From: Limanda limanda
Taxonomy: Eukaryota > Chordata > Actinopteri > Pleuronectiformes > Pleuronectidae
Assembly: GCF_963576545.1 (NCBI RefSeq)
Contig: NC_083638.1
Coordinates: 6,498,659-6,562,658 of the forward strand
Direction: 5' to 3'
DNA: 64,000 nucleotides
Shown here piece by piece: positions 1 through 18,059 of the stretch (position 1 is the stretch's first letter; the number at the start of each line of letters is the position of its first letter). Under the pieces are notes generated by a model. The model had not been told where the DNA came from and made no database searches. It was given only the letters and a program-made list of their open reading frames with translations. A program made the translations under genes and the position numbers.

Positions 1-314
1 TAAGTGCAGAGTCATTATCTGGTAGTTAGGTGTTCCCTCTCACATCGACTCTCACATTGAAGCCTAGTCGACCTCAGATCACTGGAGGAGAGGAGTCCTC
101 ATATTAAAAAGTATTTAATAATTTTATTGTATTAGAAAAAACTTAATATTAATAAATAATGATTAAGATAAAATTATGTCTCTGAATCCTCAAACCCAGC
201 AGGTTTCTGTTTTTCAGAAAAATGAAAAATATAAATATTGTGGTGATTTTAAATCTCCCATCTGCAAAGTTGTTTTTGTTTTAACAGTGACAGTTAAGTC
301 CAAGTGTGTAGAAG

Positions 315-745
315 CAGAGGAGTGACGTAACAAAGTACATTTCATTTTTTTCACTGTACTTAAGTATATTGTTAATTTATCTGTATTTTACTTAAGTAGA
401 TCTATTGCAAAACACAACACAAAACCAGAAAAGACATCAAATCAAAAAACACATTTGATTTACTGTTGTGTTTGTTCTCTTGTTAACCGTTGTGTTTACT
501 TATTTACAGGGCCACCATAATTGTTTTGCTTTTACTCCACTACATATTTTAGCAAACACTGCATTTTGTTTTGTATTATGTATAAAAAGTAATAAATAAC
601 GAGAAGGGAACTGGTTCAATTAGATCCTACAGGCAGACTGGCATATTTAAAAGAAATTACTTTTACAAAAGTAAAAATGTTTTACTTGAGTACATTTTTG
701 TGTCATTCATTTGAACTTTTACTTTTACTAAAGTAAAGTGTTTGA
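315..745. repeat. Dispersed teleost repeat (acttaagta / tactccactac type)
   Basis: Phrases such as gtaacaaagtacatt, tgtacttaagta, cttttactccactacat and ttacttgagtaca are hallmarks of a dispersed element I have seen widely in fish genomes, probably a non-autonomous DNA transposon. Complementary phrases near 310-370 and 660-740 suggest terminal inversion. Boundaries are approximate and the class is inferred. Confidence 0.45.
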
Positions 746-1049
746 TGAAAAGTGATGAAAATACTGCAAAGTGAACTTTTTCAATATGTTTTTAATATTT
801 ATGATTTTATAGGAACTGGATTGTTAATACATAATATAATGGTTTTATAACACCCAGTCTGTCTGATTCAGCTTTAAACCATATATGTGCTTGTGTGACA
901 CAATTTTCCTCTGCGACATGAAATAGAATTCATGAAAAAAACATGTCTGCACAGAGAAGCATGAACGAGTTCCCTTCATATGTGTGAAGCATGAACGAGC
1001 AGCACATGTGAACGAATGAATAAATGAATGAACCAAAAGTTATTTTAAC

Positions 1050-1269
1050 CTGAAGGGGGGAAATCCTTTCTCCTTCCTCCGCCCATTATTCGAACTACGA
1101 CTGCTGAGCTCGACAAGTTTCTTTTTTAATGAACGAGGCTCCGAACTGAATTCCTCCTCCTCTATGAACGTGGCAGTCGAGATCACAGCTGGTTTCGATT
1201 CTCCAGATGAAGAAGATGGTTCTTCTTTGACTTTATCTGAGGAAACTGGAGCATCCAGAGAAGATCTGA
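1050..1269 (-). other. Unidentified candidate coding exon
   Basis: On the minus strand a good acceptor (atctcctgcag) is followed by an open frame of about 73 codons. It has ordinary protein composition: acidic and Ser-rich (KVKEEPSSSSGES), then an IEEEEF block and a basic LKKKL / GRRKEK block. It ends either at a donor-like AG with gttaaa at 1049 or, if terminal, at TAA 1040-1042 (last residues FRLK). I do not recognise the protein. It does not match the mucin or any anoctamin segment I know. It could be the tail of a neighbouring gene transcribed away from muc15, or chance. Confidence 0.35.
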
Positions 1270-1981
1270 CTGCAGGAGATGATTTCATTATTTCATATGT
1301 TGTGTGCAATTCAAGAAACAGCAGGAACATACTGTGATTGAACGTATTCCCCATCACTGATACTTTTTCCATTTTAGATTTAATGTATAATTCACTTTTT
1401 CAAGCTATAAAGACTCTAGAAGATTACAAAAAGGGAGAATGCAATTCCTTTCATGTTTATTTCTATCATTCAATCATACACATCCTGATAATGACCCAGT
1501 AAATTCTACTTTATACTTCCTCATCTCCGTTATGAAGCTCCTCACAAATGCATCCTGCCGTTTTACTTCTTCTGGTCTTTTGTACTCTGCGGTTCTGCAC
1601 TGAAGTTTGCCGCCTGTTTATCTCCTCTGTTTGATATTTAGACGTTTCTATTATTCACGTCCCTGATGAGGCTCCATGATCCCATTAGCCCCGAACGCCG
1701 GCGGGCGACGTGAGGTGCCGACCACAAGCTGCCAGCGAGGAACTCTGTGTGCTCTGGACAATAAGCCACTGCTTCACTGCAGCGCTCTTTCAAATCAGTG
1801 TCATGTGGTTTACGATAAAGAAACAAACAGCTTAGTGCACGTGTGCGTCCGTACAGGGACGTGCACTGGTTTATAAAACAGCTCCGAAGAGAAACATTAA
1901 TGTAAAGCTTCAGACCTGAGTCGTCTTCCTGTCCCCGAGGCAAGTAGGAAGTCAAACTAAAACAGACTCTTACTCAAAAAA

Positions 1982-2316
1982 CGAGATTAAGATACATTTA
2001 TTTGTCCCAAACACATGCACAGACATGCACAAGCACACTCATGCAAGGAGGGAAATTTAACCTCTGCTTTTAACCCATCTGGTGCAGGACCCACAGAGCA
2101 GTGAGCAGCCATGTACGGCGCCCGGGGAGCAGATGTTGGGGGAGTAAGGTGCCTTGCTCAGGGGCACTAGACAGGGTAGGGAGAATCCTCTTGGATTTTT
2201 GGACAGATCAATCCAGGTTCGTCTTTTCGTTGTTTCTCCGTGGAGTCGAACCAGAGACGAACCAGAGACCTTTTCTGCCCATAGTCCAAGTTTCTACCAC
2301 TAGTCCACCGTCTCTC
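1982..2316 (-). mobile_element. tRNA-derived SINE, copy A
   Basis: Read on the minus strand it matches copy B (34119-34463) over nearly its whole length, with few differences. It has an A-box-like TGGACTAGTGG, the exact B-box consensus GGTTCGACTCC (2242-2252 on the + strand as GGAGTCGAACC) and a tail ending in TAATCT-like units at 1982-1990. The B-box core is partly duplicated (TCTGGTTCG twice). The low divergence from copy B suggests recent activity. Confidence 0.8.
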
Positions 2317-3748
2317 AAATAAATAACAACAAATAAATAAAAGCCAAATGGTCTCAATCGTCCTTCAGTTGCAGCCCCCCCCCCACATAGGTCCATCCCT
2401 ACCTGTTAGCAGATGAAATATGAACCAAAGAAATAAGTCAAACTACACATCAAATGATTTATTTGAGAGGTGAAACGTCATGTTCGACGGCTCAGTCTAG
2501 ACGAGAGCATCCATCTTTATCTAACCTCAGCCGATGAGTCATGCCAGAGTTTGGGGACCTTTACTGCAGGAGCATGACGGCCTGTAGTCAGGAGTCACAC
2601 TCAGCTCATGGGGAGCGAGTAAATCCTGGAAACACACAAGGTCCTGGTTTGTTTTCGCTATTTCGGCCATTTGCACCTTTCCCTTGGATACTTTAGGTTC
2701 ACATCCATTTTGTTCGGGCCACAAGAAGATGAGAAGTGCCGTATCATTGGTTGACGTGGCCCACATCTGTACGCTATCTGGGTGAGTGACACCTCTGGAG
2801 AGACATTACAGGAAAAAAATCTGTGAAGACGGCAGTGATTAATGTATGTTTACATTTGGAAAACAAGACTTTCTGCAATGCAATGTGCTGATCCTAAGAA
2901 ATAAACGAATAAACATTTTTTTAAATTGTTGCCTATGTGTGAATTGTGCTTTTATTTGATCCTATTTCCTCTTATTATTACTTTATTGCCATGACAGTTC
3001 ATGGCTGTGTTGGTCACTTTAAACAGAAACACCTCAAAGCTTGGATATGTTTCCTCCTGTATATTCAGCGATAAGAAAAACAATGAGCACAGGGAATCGA
3101 CATGTTGTGAAACTTTTGTTTTAAATGTATTTAAAACCCAAAGTTCCTCTTCCTGAAGATACTTATCTAAGTGTTAGTGGGTTTGGATTGAAGTGGGTGG
3201 AGTCCTGTGTTATACAATGATTCTAAATAACTCTCAGATTAATTACATGTGTCACTTTGTGTTCGGTTGACAACATATTTTCACTGAGGCAGATCATCAC
3301 TGGGCGTGGATGCTTCATGTCTATAATTAGCTCTTGTCTATTGTGTGTATGTGTTCAACAGGGAAACATTGCTCATGTTCAGGGTTTTTTCTGTGATTGC
3401 TTTTTCCAACAATTTCATGGCGACTCGAACTTCTTGGATTCAACAGCAGAGCCGAACACCACGTGCTGCTCTGTGCTCTTCACCCGCCGCGGCCCACCGG
3501 CTCCGAGTGGCTCTTCATCCGCTCACATGAACCCAGGACCCAACGCCAGATGACTCAGTGAAACCGAGGGATGAGAAGAAAAACAAGCCCGGCTCAGTTA
3601 GTTGCACAGTAGGCCGACCTGTGGGCCCACAAAGCCACACACGTCACCTGGTAGCCCGATATGGAGCGGAGACAAAGGCGGGGGATGAAACCCGAGCATG
3701 CCAGCCTCCTTTCTGTTGCCATGGCCACAGCGGCTGTTTCCAGAGCCT

Positions 3749-3752
<4 letters not shown>

Positions 3753-3832
<80 letters not shown>
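3753..3832. repeat. (GA)40 microsatellite
   Basis: An uninterrupted GA dinucleotide tract of 80 bp. One strand is pure purine, so it can form H-DNA and bind GAGA-type factors. It makes artefactual Arg-Glu or Ser-Leu open frames on both strands. It lies about 330 bp before the candidate muc15 first exon. Confidence 0.97.
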
Positions 3833-3834
<2 letters not shown>

Positions 3835-4159
3835 CCCACTAGGGGGCAATTCAAAAATCTAACCTGGCAACCCGACAACCTGGCAACCTAATGCAAATAC
3901 AATCAATGTATTTAGATGCAACACGGAATAATGAGGAGGTAATAAATTGGCCGAAGCCCCCCCGGCGCTCTTCTCCTCCTCCTGCCGGGTAATTCACTTC
4001 CACCGCCGCTCCTCTGTGGCCTTTTCACTGGCCGTGGATCAGGGTGTGTGTCTGCTGCTGGCAGGTGAAGAAGCAGGTTGAGCAGGTTGTTCCCTGAATG
4101 CCACCTCCCTCCCTCCCCTTCCTCCCCTTCCTCCCCCCCCCCTCCCTCTCTCCAGGCCG

Positions 4160-4249
4160 ACTGCTGATTCACTCTCACACGTTGGCAGCTCAGTGAAGAG
4201 ATTTTGTTGCCTGTGCACCTGTTCTCATCCGATACCGCCTGAGAATAAG
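4160..4249 (+). other. Candidate untranslated first exon of muc15
   Basis: A strong donor, GAATAAG followed by gtaaggat, lies at 4250 at the end of a moderately GC-rich patch (about 3950-4250) that follows a long pyrimidine run. Coding exon A has a splice acceptor before its ATG, so at least one 5' UTR exon must lie upstream, and this is the best donor I noticed at a reasonable distance. The left boundary is a guess. No TATA box is clear. Confidence 0.3.
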
Positions 4250-5529
4250 GTAAGGATCCACTCAGGGAGGATTTCTGTCTTTTCTTTCAGGACAATGTGC
4301 GGCTTTAAAAAATCGGATGCGTGGTTTATTTTTTTGTCTGAACATGTTTGAGTCATATTTTTGGAGTTGTGTTTTTAATCAAAACAAAAGCAATCAGGAA
4401 TAAGCGATTTTTCAAATAATATATCTTAAATTCTCCACTACTTTAACAATATGTGGCAATATCTCACAGTTTGGCACATTTGGCAATATTTCACATTTGA
4501 AAAGTTTGAATGATTAATTACCCCATAATCATACATAAATAATAGTTATTGTTTCTGTTTTGACTTCGCAACGTGTAAAATTAGAGCCTGAGAAACAGAA
4601 TCGAATCCACTTTCAATGTGAAAGTCCAAAGAGTTCATGGCTCCAGATCATCACAACAAGTGGAACACAGACTGAAGGAATTACACAACCTGAGCACTGA
4701 ACACACAGTGCAGCCACACCAGTGTTTGTCACTAACACAATGAATAATGAACCAGGGTGTTAAAGTATCTGACCTATTAGAATCAGTTGTTTGTCTATGG
4801 AGGCCCTCGTATATGTGTAAAGATCTATTTTCTATATTTCTACTAAATTATGTGAAATGACAACACGAGTGAAATGTCTCAGAAAGACGAGAAATGAGTT
4901 TTAAAACCTAATCCTCAATTGTCATACATATATAATACAAAGAAAGGCCCCTGTTCTATTACTGGGTTATAAGTGGACCAAATTGAATCAGCTTCATATA
5001 CTGTCAATTATGATATATAATTTAACCTGTGACAACTAAAACGTGAAACTAAATGTTCTAAATATAAAATGTTAATCTGGAGAGAAACCTTACGTCAGGT
5101 GCTTAATCTGTAAAAGGATTATGTTATCGTATCATATTTTACATTAAATAAATGTAGTGGAATAATTATTCCTCTCAGCAGGTCAGTAGAACTGAGAGAA
5201 GCTGGTGCTTTAGGGCAGATATTCAGGTTGTTAAATGCTGTAAATGCTGTAAATCCACATCCCAGTGAAAAGATGCAATTAACACTCAACACACATGTAG
5301 CGTGTCACATGTCACACACAGGTGTAACACGTGAGAGCTTTGCACAAACCATTAACAGGTTGTGTTCTCGTGTATCTTTAAGTGTTCCTGTGTGTGAGTG
5401 TTTCTCTGTGAACCTGCTGAGGTGATAACTGCTTCAGACTCTGACAGACCGGCACAATTGGAACTCTTCAGCGAGCAGATACTCTGAGTGTGAGAGAGTG
5501 AGAAGAACACATCAGCCTGTTTCCTTCGA

Positions 5530-5625
5530 CCGGCCGAAACCGCCAGACTCAATGGCGGCGACGCCAGCGACCAAATAGCCGCTCGGAGTGGCCGAAATGG
5601 CGCCGCCATTCCCAGAAGGAAGCGG
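5530..5625. promoter_or_regulatory. CpG-rich, YY1/ETS-like promoter patch
   Basis: This short CpG-dense patch in AT-rich surroundings holds AATGGCGGC on the + strand, a near-palindrome AATGGCGCCGCCATT (5596-5610) and GAAGGAAGCGG beside it. These resemble the YY1 (AANATGGCGGC) and ETS core motifs of TATA-less housekeeping promoters. On the minus strand an ATG at 5609 opens a frame starting MAAPFRPLRAAIW, Arg-rich and hydroxylated like a mitochondrial presequence. No following exon was identified. Confidence 0.35.
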
Positions 5626-8020
5626 AGCGATACTTAACCCAGAGTGTTGTCACATGTGGGAATCTTTGTAGCGTGGACAGGAAGTGACACGATGAGTTTT
5701 AAACAAAACAGGAAACACTGGTTTTAATATTTTGTTGCTGTGTGTATGTCACACAAACAGATCGAAACAGATACGTATCATTGTTTTATCTGCGTCATTA
5801 GACATGAGAGCATCGACTGGCTTTTGTTCTTTGTCTTTAAAACCCCAATGAGCAGTGACACACTTACACAAATCAAAACAAACCAGTGAGGCCACTGAGC
5901 TGCCTGTTAAACTGGTTCCACACCAATTAATTATACTTTTATTCTCCACGGACTTCATTGTGCTGGAGTCCACACTTCAGGATGATCCTCCAGTTGAAAT
6001 TAATAATATTATTATGATCATCCATCCCCTACTTTTGCCTCAAACTGATATAGTGAAATGCAGCGAAGGCGTCTTAGCCCCCAGGCCTCCGATGACAGGC
6101 CCCAAGCAAATCTCCTTTCAAGCTTAATCCTTCGTGTGACTGACAAGTAGCTGACAAATTAGCCAAGAGTTCTTCTTCTCATAACCCCGAATAGACCCAG
6201 GGGCAAAGTCACAACACCATTTTAAAGTGCCGTTTAGAGTTAAAACAGTAAAAAGTTGAGTTCATGAGGTTGTTTGTGTTTTCTTACGATGAAACTCTCA
6301 GTGTTCTGCATATTCGAAATTCCACTGCAGTGTGTGTCTGTCAGCGTTTTTGGCCGCAACTTTCCTTAACAACAAAAACTGACCTGCAGTAAATCAGCCG
6401 CACAAACAAAAGATCATTCAAAGTTTGGTGAAATTAAATTAAACCTATTCAGCGAAACTCCAACTGGAGAGATGTTGGTTGATGGCTTTATACGACAATA
6501 CCCACAGTTTTTAGCTGCTGTTTCCATGGAGACAATGCCAGTTAGTTTGCTGCAAATTAGATAATGTCCTAAATACAAAGATGTTCCTTAACTGTGAACA
6601 AAACATGATCCATTTTCACCAGATGTTTCCACAAATGCCCAGATTTCACATTCACCTGTTGAAGGAAGCACCAGAGCTGTGTCCCTGCTCAGGGGCCTGA
6701 GGCCGTCATGGGCCACGTAGACCAAAGAGCCTTTGTTGCCTTTCTTCGTCGACCGCATTTGAACGAACGCTACAAATCAGAGAGGTGAAGAAATAATTTC
6801 ATCCAGCGTAGAAGCTGAAAAGTCTCCGGACACAATCAGACAGGTCACTTTCTTGTTTCCACTGCAGAAGCAGCATTGGACTCTTATAAATCGTCCAACC
6901 TCTCTCTAACCCTAACCTCATCTCGGTGGATTGAGCCATTTTCTTTAATGACATGTTCTTAGTGTCGTATCATCAGCAAACGTTAACTGTTTGATTTATA
7001 CCAGCAGGTCGCACCATTAACAACCCACAGGCTCTCCCTTCATTTCCCACAGAGCAGAAAGTCACAGAGTCGAGTGAGACCATAAACAAACCTTTTCCAG
7101 AAACTCACCACTGGAGGACATGCACGTTTCACTTTGGTGATTGACGACAAGTTTCCATCGGAAATTAAATGAGGCAGATGATTTCAAATATAAATATTTT
7201 TGATCACATTAATATATTTAAAGATCCATTGGTGTGTATGACTTTTTCTATTTATTTCCAGTTAGTCGTGAACTAGTCGACTATGCAAAACTCGCTAATG
7301 TGTCGCGACAGGTAAAACCAGATTTGCATATTCGGAAGCTCCGTTTCACTGCTGCAATCTGAACAAGAAGCAGGTCACAACAAAGCCGCCGGTCACCAGA
7401 GTGGCCTGCGGGGAATAGCTGGAGTGATTTGTGTGTTAGTGCGACGCCGGGGGGACAACACACAGCTCAGAGGGCATCGGTGTATGTTCCCACTGTCAAA
7501 ATGTCACAGATCTCACAGGCGATTGTGCTGGGACCTGCTGTTGTGTAACAAAGCAGGGTTGACTGCATTGAAACTCCACAACAACCTGATGTAGCAGCCA
7601 GATCTGTCATGTTCACGGTGGTTCGGCCCATGTTCAACGCCAACGTCAAATGGGCGACTCCCGGAAAAGACCCTGGAGTCGTGTGTGACGTGGATCAGTC
7701 GCTCAGTGATTTACTTCCTGACTTGTGTCAGTTCAGACGACCTGTGCTCTTTAGGCAGGTGATTTTTGATGCTGTTGGAAAAATGGGACCAAACAGAGAT
7801 GTCTTGATTCACACTGACTCTTTGCATGTGGTCCGGGGGAGTTTGGAGGCTGCGCTGAACACAGATTGAAGTCGGGTGGCTGCATCCTGAAGGAGCTTAG
7901 GAGCAGGAGGGGAACAGAGGTGTCAGTTACTGAGGGAAAGAAATAGAAAACAACCAAAGAAGCACACTTCTTTTTGGTCTTTTTCAATATCTATATGTTT
8001 CATCTCCAAACACAAGTAAT

Positions 8021-8078
8021 CATCTCCACCAAGGAGGTTCTGTTTTCCGCTCTGTCCTTTGGTTTGTCATTTGAGCGA
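8021..8078 (+). repeat. Short teleost repeat fragment (ccaaggaggttctgttttc type)
   Basis: Catctccaccaaggaggtt followed by tgttttccgctctgtcc matches the start of a common fish dispersed repeat, usually read as cgccaaggaggttatgttttc. Only about 60 bp can be followed before similarity fades. Confidence 0.4.
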
Positions 8079-8251
8079 CTGTTGGGCATTGAAGGTGCAG
8101 ACTTCACAGAGTGCCACTCTAGTTACATTGTGAATTAGTTACAAGTAACAGGTTTTTGAGAAATTACCCAATCACAGTGAATGTATGTTTGCATAATTAC
8201 TGAACAAGAGAATACGACTTTCATCGAAAATGTCATTCCTTTATGCCACGA

Positions 8252-8314
8252 GTGTGTGTGTGTGTGTGTGTTTGTGTGTGTGTGCTTGTGTGTGTGTGTG
8301 TGTGTGTGTGTGTT
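8252..8314. repeat. (TG)n microsatellite, interrupted
   Basis: TG repeats broken by TTTG, CTTG and a final TTTG. The interruptions imply an older, more stable tract than the pure CA arrays elsewhere in the window. Confidence 0.95.
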
Positions 8315-9060
8315 TGATCGACTTTCAATGGTCCACTATTAAAGCACTATATAACTGCAGTCCATTTGCCATATCATGAATACAGAATATTGTCGAGGGA
8401 AGCTACCAGGAATGTGTGTAATAACTTTCTTATACTTTTGCCACGTGGAAGATGTACTATAGTCCCTTTTTCTTTTGCCCTGGAAACAACAGTTTAACTC
8501 AAATTCCACTAACATTCTTGTTCTGCAGCTCTTGACCAACTTTGCTCTGGTTTCGTCTTTTGAGAAAATGCAGGAGAGAGGTTGTGAAAGTGCTCAAAAC
8601 AATATGTTGGAGCTTCTCCAGTTTCATATGACCACAGTCTTTATCTGCTGATGAAGGCCATGTGATACGGTCAATAGCTTCCAAACAAGCGAGTAAGTGG
8701 GCCTTGAGATTATTTGGTTATTATATTGTCACAACAGCTTTTTCAAGGATCATGACTAAATAGTGAAACTCAACACAAAACAGTTTCTTGAGAAAACTAC
8801 CTTCAAACCAAACTCTTCACATGTATAAAACAAAATGAAAATGTTGTTATTGTGTATCGATAATTTGCTGTGAATATCAATATACTATTCAATTTAATTT
8901 AATCATGTAATGATCTCAAGGTACGATTCAAGTCAAAAATTATTTATAACATAAAGTCATAATGTGATGAGTTACTTTGAAGACAACAAGCGGATTATTT
9001 TGATTATTAAAATGATGTTTTATTTTCTCTCGTGTGTTTCAGAGTGACACCAAAGTAAAA

Positions 9061-15125
<6,065 letters not shown>

Positions 15126-15283
15126 GGCAGTCTGAGTTTTTATTATGTGTAAATCTTATGTCAGATTGTGTGTCATGCTGAGTAGATTTATCCAACTGAA
15201 ATAGAGGAATCACTGAAGGCAATTTATCTGAAGTGCGCTGCCAAAGCCAATATGAACAGCCAATTACGTGTGTTGCCAAAGAG

Positions 15284-15289
15284 AATAAA
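15284..15289 (+). terminator. Polyadenylation signal AATAAA for muc15
   Basis: A canonical AATAAA hexamer lies about 160 nt after the muc15 stop codon. Another AATAAA at 16138 would give a 3' UTR of about 1 kb, so alternative ends are possible. No transcript evidence is available from sequence alone. Confidence 0.5.
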
Positions 15290-17300
15290 ATGAAGAATAT
15301 GATTTGAAGTCGATGAAGGGTGTTAAAAAATGAAACTTTACTGTACATTTTTGGTTTTAACTTTAAATTTGGTTTGCGTGGCTGAGATAAAATCGGTTAA
15401 AAACAAGACATTTGATAAAGAGAAGAAACTAGAATACACTCCTGCCGATTTGAAAACCTTCTGTGGTAAAAAGAAAAGAGGAAGGAATACGCTGTCTGCA
15501 GAATAAATAGCAGATTACACGGGTGGCACATTGAGGCCTGTGCAGCAGAAACTCAGACGCCATCGCGAACAATGACATTATCCATATCAACCGTCACCTG
15601 CTGTTACGGCACAAGGGAAGGGAAACAAAAAAAGTTATATTTAAACTGCGCTTTCAGATTTTTCCACAGTCACAGCCGGAGCCTGAGAATTGAACCGTCA
15701 AACCCAAAGACCCGAGTTTGTTTTTCTACAAAGTGACGGAGGTGGAGGGAGAGCCGGCTGCTGTTTTCTTATTCATAGACTGAGTTTTTTTGGTATTCAT
15801 GAATTCATTGTGTATTTGGTTTTAACTTTGCTCAGTAGCAACATCTGTATCATCATAATATACTCCTTAAATCTTCTGACCTCCGGGAGTCCAAACAGAA
15901 ACCTGGGAGAGTCACGTCCTGTAGCGTTTACCTGCAGCAGGCACAGATCAAAGCTAGAACACGCCTGACTATATATTTCTTAAAAAAAACTTTACATATT
16001 TTCTTATTGTTATTCTGGTCACATGTTTGCTTTGACTTTGAGTGACAACCTCGAGTTAAAAATGTGTTTCTTTTGTACAACAAGGCTGGGCAAGGAACCT
16101 GCAATCTAACTTCATACTTTCACTAATGCCTTTGTGAAATAAAATCTAACAATAATTCAGAATTGCTTCATTCTACACGTGTCCTTTTCTTTATTACAAT
16201 TAAAAACACTTTTATAACTGTACATGCTTCCTTACTCGAAGTGGTTTAAAGCGGCAGTAGGTGTGAGAAGCATTTTGTCTGACTGATGGAAGAGATATTA
16301 ATAACAACCTCTTTGTAAAATGTAATGAAACGTGGTGATGCATTAATAAACAGCCAAATTCCCTTTTCGTCATTTGGGGATTTTTATTAAATTCCACAAA
16401 CGTCTTTCTGTCGGCCTGTGGCTCACACATCCAGAGAGACGTTCATCTTCACACTCAAACATGTGTGTTGTTAAGAAGCCTGAGGAAGTGCAGCTGCAAA
16501 GTTGGTGCAAATTTAGACACGTTTTAATATTAATACATTTTGAATAAACAGGCAACCAAAGCTCTGAAGCTGCAGCACCTGGGACCCATCAACCAAAGTG
16601 ACTGACCCTCAAGTTCAGGGTTCTTGAGTATTGAGTCAAGCTTCACTGAACTTTGAATAAACAGGTGAGCAGTTCTTTGTGCAGCAGCGGGGGTGCAGCT
16701 TCAGGTCACCTTTACAATTCCCCCCCAAAGAAGGAAAACCTGCAACTAGCTTTACCACAGGACAAGTAAACAAGTGTTTTCTCCAAATATATTAAACCAG
16801 TTGTATTATATCATACACAGACATGCACACACACCACTTCTTCAGTACTAAGAACACTTCTCACACAAGCATTTGTTTCTTAAATGTATCACAAATACTT
16901 CTCTCTATGGAGAGATTGCAGCCATTTTAATTAAACAACAATTTAGGATGTGATTGTTTGGCAGGCTGCTGAAATCAATTAACTGACGCCCGGCTAAAGA
17001 ATGTAAATATTTCACTGGGGCGCTGGTATATGAGCCAGGTTAATTTACACTTCCAGCAGAGCCAAATTAATTTGAATGAAATTAAATGATTGCTATCTAA
17101 AATGAGGCTATGCCAAATTTATTATTGACTAAATTCAAATTCATGTTCTTCAAGCTAACTCGCCCGTAAATGAGTTTAACCCGTAAAGCGTAGTTTGGTG
17201 TAATAGTCTAAGTCACTGACTCTTTATCAGATGAGTCAACAATTAAATGATCAAAAGAGCCTCATGCTGGAATACAGGAGGTGTATAATGAAAAGCTTTA
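15290..17300. other. Downstream flank of muc15, no gene seen
   Basis: AT-rich DNA with a second AATAAA at 16138 and no supported coding frame. A low-repeat stretch at about 16955-17145 with several AATTAA/TAATTT motifs reads like a candidate conserved non-coding element. Confidence 0.4.
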
Positions 17301-18059
17301 TCAGAATCAGAATCAGAATCCTTTAATTGTCCCACAGTGGGGAAATTTGAGGGTTTTACAGCAGCAGCGCAGGCACAGCGCAACAAGAGCAAAAGAAAAA
17401 GCAAAACAACATAGTAAGAAACAAAAACAACAATGAGCAAAAAGAAAAAAGTAAACAGTAAATAAGCAAATAAATAGTAAGTAGTAGAACAACTAAACAA
17501 TACAATTAAATAATTAAATAATTAAATTATTAAATTATTAAATTATTAAATTATTAAATTAAATAATTAAATAAATTAAATTGCACAAGGTTATGGCTGG
17601 AGGTTAAAGGTGAAGAGAGCAGAGGAACAGAATCCTGACACAATCAGCAGGAAAACATCTGTACAATGTTCGCATGGGAACTTTAACGACCAAGAGGCCC
17701 CCCCGTCTCTCAGTCCTGCTTTGCTGAATCTGCCCCTTTATATCAAGGTTAAAGTGGTGCCAAGGTTGATATAATACAGCGTCCAGTTTAATGCTATGTT
17801 GCAGCCAACTGTCCTCCCCTGACCACCAGGGGCTGGCATGCAGCTTCCTCTGCAGCAGAGAGATCTGCAGCAGAGGAAGCTGCTCGTCTTCACACCCGTC
17901 ACCTGCAGGCGATGGCGCCAGAGGAGTCACACAGAGAAACATCCTCCTCAGTGGGCCGAGGATCCGGCTGCTCATCAAGACCAGGTTTATTTTAACAGGT
18001 GAACAGAGAACTCTGTTTTGTTTTGAACCAGAGGTGAGAAATAGCTGCGGACATTGCAT
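17301..18059 (-). mobile_element. Non-LTR retrotransposon 3' fragment with ATTCTG tail
   Basis: Read on the minus strand, an open frame ends (TLYRCFPADCVRILFLC), then AT-rich DNA follows, then CCCCACTGTGGGACAATTAA and a tail of GATTCTGATTCTGATTCTGA (17301-17320). A hexamer-like ATTCTG tail after a CACTGTGGGACAAT segment is a known 3' end of fish LINEs and LINE-mobilised SINEs. The frame of up to 151 codons (17604-18059) is probably LINE-derived or 3' UTR, not a host gene. The clade is uncertain and the upstream limit is approximate. Confidence 0.5.
17505..17581. repeat. (ATTAAAT)n / (TTAAA)n AT-only low-complexity tract
   Basis: A tract of only A and T built from attaaataattaaattatt-like units, lying inside the LINE-type fragment. 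It probably expanded from the element's AT-rich 3' region. Confidence 0.9.

Larger units (their letters stand above)
4253..9041. other. Probable first intron of muc15, mostly unique AT-rich DNA
   Basis: Apart from the CpG/YY1 patch near 5.55 kb, a repeat fragment at 8021-8078 and a TG tract at 8252, I see no exon or clear repeat. Open frames such as 7609-7869 (+) have no recognisable domain. If the first exon at 4249 is wrong, this is upstream flanking DNA. Confidence 0.4.

Noticed and set aside
3558..3891. Arg-Glu / Ser-Leu repeat frames on both strands
   Set aside because: Translation of the (GA)n microsatellite.
7609..7869. 86-codon + strand frame with ordinary composition
   Set aside because: No domain recognised, no splice or promoter context, and it lies within the probable first intron of muc15.
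9034..9060. Upstream in-frame ATG for muc15
   Set aside because: It lies before the acceptor at 9041 and would place nine polar residues ahead of the signal peptide.
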